This document shows positions 59,598 to 64,000 of a stretch of DNA of 64,000 bases, piece after piece. Source of the DNA: Clostridiaceae bacterium (GTDB lineage Bacteria > Bacillota > Clostridia > DSM-8532). The notes below the pieces were generated by a model, which saw nothing but the letters and a program-made list of their open reading frames with translations, searched no databases and had not been told where the DNA came from. A program made the position numbers and the translations under genes. The stretch spans positions 1 through 64,000 of the forward strand of contig JAAYNA010000107.1 of NCBI GenBank assembly GCA_012521105.1. Reading direction: 5' to 3'. The stretch's first letter is position 1; each line of letters begins with the position of its first letter.

Positions 59598-60839
59598 TTG
59601 GATGAAGGTGATTTTATAAGCGAAGTAATTAATAATCGTGAATACAGGCGTGAGACACTGAAAGAATTAATTATGCGGCTTCATGATGGGGAGTCGGTGG
59701 ATGTAGTTAAAAGAGATTTTGAGAAATTGCTTAAAGGTATTACCACAGAAGAAATAGTTGAACTTGAGAATTCGCTGGTTGCAGAGGGTATGCCTGTTGA
59801 GGAAGTTCAAAGGCTGTGCGATGTGCACGCAGCAGTCTTTGGCGGTTCTGTAGAGGAGATCCATGATTTAAAAAAACCAACCGAAGAAGATGGGCATCCA
59901 ATTGAAGTTTTCAAGCTGGAAAACCGCGGTATAGAGGCCTTTATTGAAGATTCACTTAAGCCTGCCATGGAAGAGTTCCGAAAAGATAGTACCGATGAAA
60001 ATGCAGAAAAACTGTTAGAAGAAGTTAAAAAGCTCCTTGACATTGATAAGCACTACAGCCGCAAGGAAAACTTGTTGTTTCCGTACATGGAGAAGTACGA
60101 AATGACAACCCCGCCAAAGGTAATGTGGGGAGTGGATGATGAAATCAGGGCAGCCATAAAAGAAGCTATTAATGATTTAAAAAACAAAAATGACATGGTA
60201 AATATTTTGAATAGGATTGAAAATGTAATAACCAGAGTAAATGATATGATTTTTAAAGAGGAAAACATTTTATTCCCAATGGTTGCCGAAGTTTTAACCG
60301 AGGATGAATGGCTTACAATACAAAAGGAAAGTAAGGAAATAGGTTTCTGCTTTATTGATGACAAAATAGAGGAATGGAAACCCGAAAGAGTGGATGTGGA
60401 AAAGGAAGAACAGAAAAAAGGCGAAAAGGAAGCAGACGGGTATATACGTTTTGAAACCGGTTTTCTGGAAATTGAAGAATTAACATATATGCTTAATACA
60501 CTGCCTATCGATATAACCTTTGTTGACAGGAATGACACAGTAAAATACTTTTCAGACTCAAAGGAAAGGATTTTTGCCAGACCCAAAACTGTTATCGGGC
60601 GCAATGTGCAAAATTGCCATCCCCCCGCCAGTGTTCATATTGTAGAGGACATTGTGAATGACTTTAAATCCAGGAAAAAAGACAGTGAAGAATTCTGGAT
60701 TAAAATGGGCCCGAAATATGTTTATATCCGCTATTTCGCTGTTAGAGACAAGGAAGGGAAGTATCTTGGAACTGTAGAGGTAACTCAGGATATAAAACCC
60801 ATACAGGAGATTACGGGTGAAAAACGTTTAGTTGAATAG
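59598..60839 (+). CDS. DUF438-hemerythrin-PAS protein
   Basis: 413 residues if started at TTG 59598. The DUF438 domain (SEVINNREYRRETLKEL to about residue 80) is followed by a hemerythrin HHE domain with HYSRKENLLFPYMEK and FKEENILFPMV iron-ligand helices (about 100-240), then a C-terminal PAS domain (ITFVDRNDTVKYFS to VTQDIKPIQEI). The layout suggests sensing of oxygen, nitric oxide or redox state. The start is uncertain: no ribosome binding site precedes the TTG, while GAAGGTG is correctly placed for an ATA codon at 59616, exactly where the conserved family N-terminus begins. Its stress theme fits the neighbouring hcp and crp genes. Confidence 0.88.
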   Translation: MDEGDFISEVINNREYRRETLKELIMRLHDGESVDVVKRDFEKLLKGITTEEIVELENSLVAEGMPVEEVQRLCDVHAAVFGGSVEEIHDLKKPTEEDGHPIEVFKLENRGIEAFIEDSLKPAMEEFRKDSTDENAEKLLEEVKKLLDIDKHYSRKENLLFPYMEKYEMTTPPKVMWGVDDEIRAAIKEAINDLKNKNDMVNILNRIENVITRVNDMIFKEENILFPMVAEVLTEDEWLTIQKESKEIGFCFIDDKIEEWKPERVDVEKEEQKKGEKEADGYIRFETGFLEIEELTYMLNTLPIDITFVDRNDTVKYFSDSKERIFARPKTVIGRNVQNCHPPASVHIVEDIVNDFKSRKKDSEEFWIKMGPKYVYIRYFAVRDKEGKYLGTVEVTQDIKPIQEITGEKRLVE

Positions 60840-60848
60840 CTCAGTAGA

Positions 60849-60893
60849 AAAGTCCTGACTTGGCGATAGAACCAAATCAGGACTTTCTTTTAT
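60849..60893. terminator. bidirectional terminator between DUF438 and hcp genes
   Basis: AAAGTCCTGA (60849-60858) and TCAGGACTTT (60877-60886) pair perfectly, with further TTGG/CCAA pairing inside, followed by CTTTTATT. It serves the plus-strand gene and, through the AAA flank, the convergent hcp gene. Confidence 0.85.
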
Positions 60894-62455
60894 TAGCCAA
60901 GTATTGCCTTAAGATCCTGTTCGGGCGTTGTGATTGGTTTGATACCAAACTTGTCCACAAGAACCTTAAGAACGTTTGAAGACAGGAAGGCCGGCAATGT
61001 AGGACCTAAATAGATGTTTTTAATACCGAGGGACAGTAATGTCAGCAGTATACATACTGCTTTCTGTTCATACCAGGACAGAACCAGTGTTAAAGGCAAA
61101 TCATTTACGCCGCAATCAAAAGCTTTTGCCAGTGCTAATGCAACCTGTATTGCTGAATAAGCGTCATTACACTGTCCCATATCCATGATTCTTGGAAGTC
61201 CGCCAATAGTACCTAAATCAAGATCATTAAAACGGTATTTCCCACAAGCTAATGTAAGGATAATGGTATCCTTCGGTGATTTTTTTACAAACTCGGTATA
61301 ATAGTTTCTACCCGGCTTTGCACCGTCACATCCTCCAACCAGGAAGAAATGCTTAATATCTCCTGATTTTACTGCTTCAATTACCTTATCTGCTACACTT
61401 AAAACGGTATTTCGTGCAAACCCTGTGGTAAGTTCAGAACCTCCGTTAATACCGGTAAAAGTCATGTCCTCGGAGTATCCGCCCAGCTCAAGGGCCTTTT
61501 CAATTACAGGTGTGAAATCCTTAACGCCATTGTCACCATCAGGGATGTGCCTGATACCATGAAATGCCACAACTGCAGTTGTGAATACCCTGTCGGCATA
61601 GGAAGCTCTGGGGGGCATTAAGCAGTTTGTTGTAAACAAAAACGCACCCGGTATTCCGTCAAATTCTTTCTGCTGATTTTGCCATGCAGTTCCGAAGTTT
61701 CCCTTTAAATGCGGATACTTTTTCAGCTCGGGATATCCATGTGCCGGCAGCATTTCACCATGAGTGTAGATATTAACGCCTTTGCCTTCTGTTTGCTCCA
61801 AAAGATGTTTAAGATCAAGCAAATCATGGCCTGATACAACAATAAAAGGACCTTTTTCAACATTGGTTGTAACCTTTGTTGGAACAGGGTGACCGTAGGC
61901 AGTTGTATTGGCTTCATCAAGAAGTGCCATACATTTTAAATTCATTTCGCCAAATTCCATAAGAAGATCCAGCCACTGTTCAACAGTGTGCTCTTCTCCC
62001 AGAGCTTTCATTCCTTTAAAGAACCAGTCGGTTACATCGATATCCTCTTTACCCAATACATGAGCATGGTAAGCATAAGCAGCCATACCGCGGATTCCTA
62101 AAAGCAATGTTGAACGGAGAGATACAATGTCAACGTTTCCGTTCCAAAGTTCTGCCATATTAAAATCTTCAGCGCCACCCAGAGCATTCTTCTCTTTATC
62201 AACCTGTTCCTTAAGTTCAAAAATTCTTGTTTCGTCAAAATTCACATTTGTTACCGTTGCAAAAAGTGATTTAATCATAAGAACAGCAGCATTACTGTTA
62301 GGACTTTTCCCGCCTGCTGCACGTGCAAGACCTATCAACGCACAGGTTAATTCGTCCTGAGCGTTTGATACTACAGGTTTCTTACCGCATACACCTGCTT
62401 TTGTACATCCTTTACCTCCTGCAGTTTGCTCACATTGAAAACAAAACATTGACAT
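60893..62455 (-). CDS. hcp: hydroxylamine reductase / hybrid-cluster protein
   Basis: 520 residues, the size of the Clostridium-type hybrid-cluster protein. The N-terminal Cys motif CFQCEQTAGGKGCTKAGVCG binds the first iron-sulphur cluster. Hybrid-cluster ligands appear in LFTTNCLMPP, FLVGGCDGAKPGR and LTLACGKYRF, with the distal Glu and His residues of the family also present. The enzyme reduces hydroxylamine and handles nitric oxide or S-nitrosylation stress. AAAGGAGGA precedes the ATG. A Crp/Fnr regulator is divergent from it, the usual arrangement for HcpR-type control. Confidence 0.95.
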   Translation of the reverse strand: MSMFCFQCEQTAGGKGCTKAGVCGKKPVVSNAQDELTCALIGLARAAGGKSPNSNAAVLMIKSLFATVTNVNFDETRIFELKEQVDKEKNALGGAEDFNMAELWNGNVDIVSLRSTLLLGIRGMAAYAYHAHVLGKEDIDVTDWFFKGMKALGEEHTVEQWLDLLMEFGEMNLKCMALLDEANTTAYGHPVPTKVTTNVEKGPFIVVSGHDLLDLKHLLEQTEGKGVNIYTHGEMLPAHGYPELKKYPHLKGNFGTAWQNQQKEFDGIPGAFLFTTNCLMPPRASYADRVFTTAVVAFHGIRHIPDGDNGVKDFTPVIEKALELGGYSEDMTFTGINGGSELTTGFARNTVLSVADKVIEAVKSGDIKHFFLVGGCDGAKPGRNYYTEFVKKSPKDTIILTLACGKYRFNDLDLGTIGGLPRIMDMGQCNDAYSAIQVALALAKAFDCGVNDLPLTLVLSWYEQKAVCILLTLLSLGIKNIYLGPTLPAFLSSNVLKVLVDKFGIKPITTPEQDLKAILG

Positions 62456-62546
62456 AGATATAATCCTCCTTTTTATAAAAATGGTCTTTCCGACCTGTGA
62501 GTCGACATTTAAATTCTGTTTTAGCTAAAAAATAATCCTTTATTGA

Positions 62547-62566
62547 ATTACACTGATAATTGTAAT
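62547..62566. promoter_or_regulatory. palindromic operator candidate in the hcp-crp intergenic region
   Basis: ATTACA, 8 nt, TGTAAT: a perfect 6+6 dyad between the divergent hcp and Crp/Fnr genes, next to TAATATAT. Its place suits a Crp/Fnr-family regulator acting on both genes, though the half-sites differ from the TTGTGA form typical of HcpR. Confidence 0.45.
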
Positions 62567-62608
62567 ATATTTAAAAGAGCAAATCGGTAGCTGAGGCTAC
62601 AAAAAGAG

Positions 62609-63310
62609 GTGGTTATTATTAAAAATAAATGGGAAGAAATATTAGTAAACTCATTACTGTTTTCAGATATTGACAGGAAAGATATTATCCACATGCTGAA
62701 CTGTCTTAGCCCAAAGGAAGAATCTTTCGGAAAGGGAGAATTTATAGCCCGGGCAGGACAGCCAATGAAGGGTCTTGGTTTGCTGTTGGACGGAAGTGTT
62801 TCGGTTTTGAAGGAAAATGTAGACGGTAATCGGATAATAATAAATATACTGAAACCTGGTGAATTATTTGGTGAAATGGCGGTTTTTTCAGATGAGAGGG
62901 TTTGGCCTGCAAGTATTTCAGCGTTGACCGGCTCAACTGTTTTGTTTATTTCTCCTGATAAAATAGTTGGAAGATGTGCAAATGCTTGTTCCTTCCACCG
63001 CCAGCTTACTGTAAATATGCTGAAGTTATTGTCTGATAAAGCCATGAAGTTAAATAAGAAAGTGGAATATATGTCTATCCGCGGAATGAGGGAAAAGCTT
63101 TGCACCTTCTTCTGGGAACAATACAAAAAACAGCAAAGCAATATAATTCACCTGCCAATGAAGCGTAATGAAATGGCAGATTTTTTGAATGTATCAAGAC
63201 CGTCAATGTCGAGAGAAATGAGTAGGATGCGTGAAGAGGGACTGATTGATTTTTACCTTTCAACGGTTAAAATTTTAAAGCCTGATAAAATAACAGAATA
63301 TGTACAATAA
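62609..63310 (+). CDS. Crp/Fnr family transcriptional regulator (probable hcp regulator)
   Basis: 233 residues from GTG 62609. The cyclic-nucleotide-binding-like domain (GLLLDGSVSVLKE, PGELFGEMAVFSDE) is followed by a Crp-type winged helix (KRNEMADFLNVSRPSMSREM). No Fnr-type Cys cluster is present, so it is not a classical oxygen sensor; a haem or other ligand as in HcpR/DNR proteins is possible. The start is uncertain: AGAGGTGG overlaps the GTG and is better placed for an ATT codon at 62618. It is divergent from hcp, which it probably activates under nitrosative stress. Confidence 0.87.
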   Translation: MVIIKNKWEEILVNSLLFSDIDRKDIIHMLNCLSPKEESFGKGEFIARAGQPMKGLGLLLDGSVSVLKENVDGNRIIINILKPGELFGEMAVFSDERVWPASISALTGSTVLFISPDKIVGRCANACSFHRQLTVNMLKLLSDKAMKLNKKVEYMSIRGMREKLCTFFWEQYKKQQSNIIHLPMKRNEMADFLNVSRPSMSREMSRMREEGLIDFYLSTVKILKPDKITEYVQ

Positions 63311-63372
63311 AAGCAATGTAAGCACCTCTTTTTAAAGGGACGGGGATTTTTGTGGAAATCTTTTCATAACAT

Positions 63373-63381
63373 TGGTATAAT
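63373..63381 (+). promoter_or_regulatory. extended -10 promoter of the acyl-CoA synthetase gene
   Basis: TGGTATAAT is an extended -10 element (TG-n-TATAAT); the -35 region is poor. It lies 61 bp before the ATG. Confidence 0.5.
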
Positions 63382-63442
63382 AAGTTCATTAAATCAAAGG
63401 GATTGGCCTCTTGATGAAAACATGAAACAGAGAGGGTTGTAT

Positions 63443-64000
63443 ATGAAAAACATACCATTATATGAAGTCAGACAAATTAGCACACTGAAAGATATGCTTG
63501 AAAGCAGTGCCAGATTATATGCTGATGAAGTGGCTTTTTTAGTAAAAACAGAAGAGGGTGGCCCATATAAATCAATAACGTACAGGCAATTCTTTGATGA
63601 AGTGAATGCTTTGGGAACAGCCCTAATTAATCTCGGGCTTTCCGGGAAAAGAGTGGCAATTATCAGTGAAAACCGCTATGAATGGACAGTGGCGTATCTG
63701 GCGGTAGTAAATGGTACCGGAGTAGTGGTGCCTTTAGATAAAGAATTGCCCGTTGCTGAAATTAAGAGTTTGCTTCTCCGTTCAAAGGCCGATGCAGTGT
63801 TTTATTCAAGCAGTAAGAAAAGCGAAATAGAATCTATTGCCAATGAATTGTCAGACCTGAAACATCTTATTTCAATGGACGATGATAAATCGGAAGACAG
63901 TGTTCTTTCATATAAAGCTTTGCTGAATAAAGGCTTTGAACTGATGAAAAATGGGGACAGAAATTTTCTCGATGCTGAAATTGATAAAGAGGCAATGAAT
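63443..64000 (+). CDS. long-chain acyl-CoA synthetase (AMP-forming), N-terminal part
   Basis: 186 codons are visible before the window ends. The N-terminus (IPLYEVRQISTLKDMLESSA), SITYRQFFDEVNALGTALINLG and KRVAIISENRYEWTVAYLAV match the AMP-forming ligase family, with VVVPLDKELPVAEIKSLL typical of the long-chain fatty acid branch. The enzyme would activate fatty acids with ATP and CoA. AGAGGGTT precedes the ATG. The AMP-binding motif and the C-terminal domain lie outside the window. Confidence 0.88.
   Translation, partial: MKNIPLYEVRQISTLKDMLESSARLYADEVAFLVKTEEGGPYKSITYRQFFDEVNALGTALINLGLSGKRVAIISENRYEWTVAYLAVVNGTGVVVPLDKELPVAEIKSLLLRSKADAVFYSSSKKSEIESIANELSDLKHLISMDDDKSEDSVLSYKALLNKGFELMKNGDRNFLDAEIDKEAMN

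Noticed and set aside
60053-60604. 183-codon minus-strand ORF opposite the DUF438 gene
   Set aside because: Ser/Phe/Ile-rich translation is typical of an antisense shadow of a Glu/Lys-rich helical protein.
62548-63141. 197-codon minus-strand ORF opposite the Crp/Fnr gene
   Set aside because: It is the antisense shadow of a clear Crp/Fnr protein and has no ribosome binding site or family.
1-64000. tRNA, rRNA, insertion sequence and prophage genes
   Set aside because: Reading both strands showed no tRNA-like cloverleaf with TTCGANNCC arms, no transposase or integrase motifs and no phage structural genes.

Overview
The window is 64 kb of AT-rich DNA that reads like a chromosome segment of an anaerobic, Gram-positive, plant-polysaccharide-degrading member of the Clostridia. 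The evidence is near-consensus sigma-A promoters, strong AGGAGG-type ribosome binding sites, several TTG starts, lipoprotein signals on binding proteins, a YesN-type regulator, no outer-membrane factor beside the RND pump, and a hybrid-cluster protein gene. The genus cannot be fixed from the sequence alone. No rRNA, tRNA, insertion sequence or prophage gene was seen.

Region 1 (1-11.8 kb) carries envelope and efflux functions: a truncated DUF4363-like fragment, a TetR regulator with an RND pump and its lipoprotein adaptor, a secreted copper-amine-oxidase-N/PrcB protein, a heterodimeric ABC exporter of the BmrC/BmrD type, and a DUF4097 protein. The exporter is preceded by a 30-codon leader ORF and two mutually exclusive RNA stems that look like a ribosome-controlled attenuator.

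Region 2 (11.8-20.6 kb) is an inositol catabolic operon of the Thermotoga type: a LacI regulator, then iolM, iolN, iolO and iolG, with LacI-type palindromes in front of both the regulator and iolM. A GH38 alpha-mannosidase follows. Between this operon and the next region lie an AraC regulator remnant and an unknown 223-residue protein.

Region 3 (21.5-30.7 kb) is a rhamnogalacturonan I module. A heparinase/lyase-like (alpha/alpha)-barrel protein and an MFS transporter are divergently transcribed from twin promoters, each touching a copy of the same palindromic operator. A ROK repressor, two GH105 unsaturated rhamnogalacturonyl hydrolases and a GDSL-type acetylesterase follow. A superoxide dismutase gene closes the block.

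Region 4 (31-56.2 kb) is the most striking part. It holds a GH140 apiosidase-like enzyme, a membrane-bound YesN-type AraC regulator, an LplA/YteP/YtcP-type ABC importer, a DUF1593 protein with an inserted DUF5060-like domain, a DUF5060 glycosidase, a split transketolase, an FGGY kinase and an L-fucose/L-arabinose-isomerase-fold protein. Then come a second CUT1 importer, a GH78 alpha-L-rhamnosidase, a GH63/GH37-like glycosidase and a LacI regulator. Read together, it looks like a locus for branched-sugar side chains such as the apiose and rhamnose of rhamnogalacturonan II. The proposed route is apiose, isomerase, apulose, kinase, apulose 4-phosphate, transketolase. Neither importer has its own ATPase, so a shared MsmX/MsmK-type ATPase elsewhere is expected.

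Region 5 (56.2-64 kb) is housekeeping and stress: a PD-(D/E)XK nuclease/XPD-DinG helicase fusion, an unexplained structured GC-richer block, a small zinc-ribbon protein, a DUF438-hemerythrin-PAS protein, hcp with a divergent Crp/Fnr regulator (nitrosative or oxygen stress), and the start of a long-chain acyl-CoA synthetase cut by the window end.
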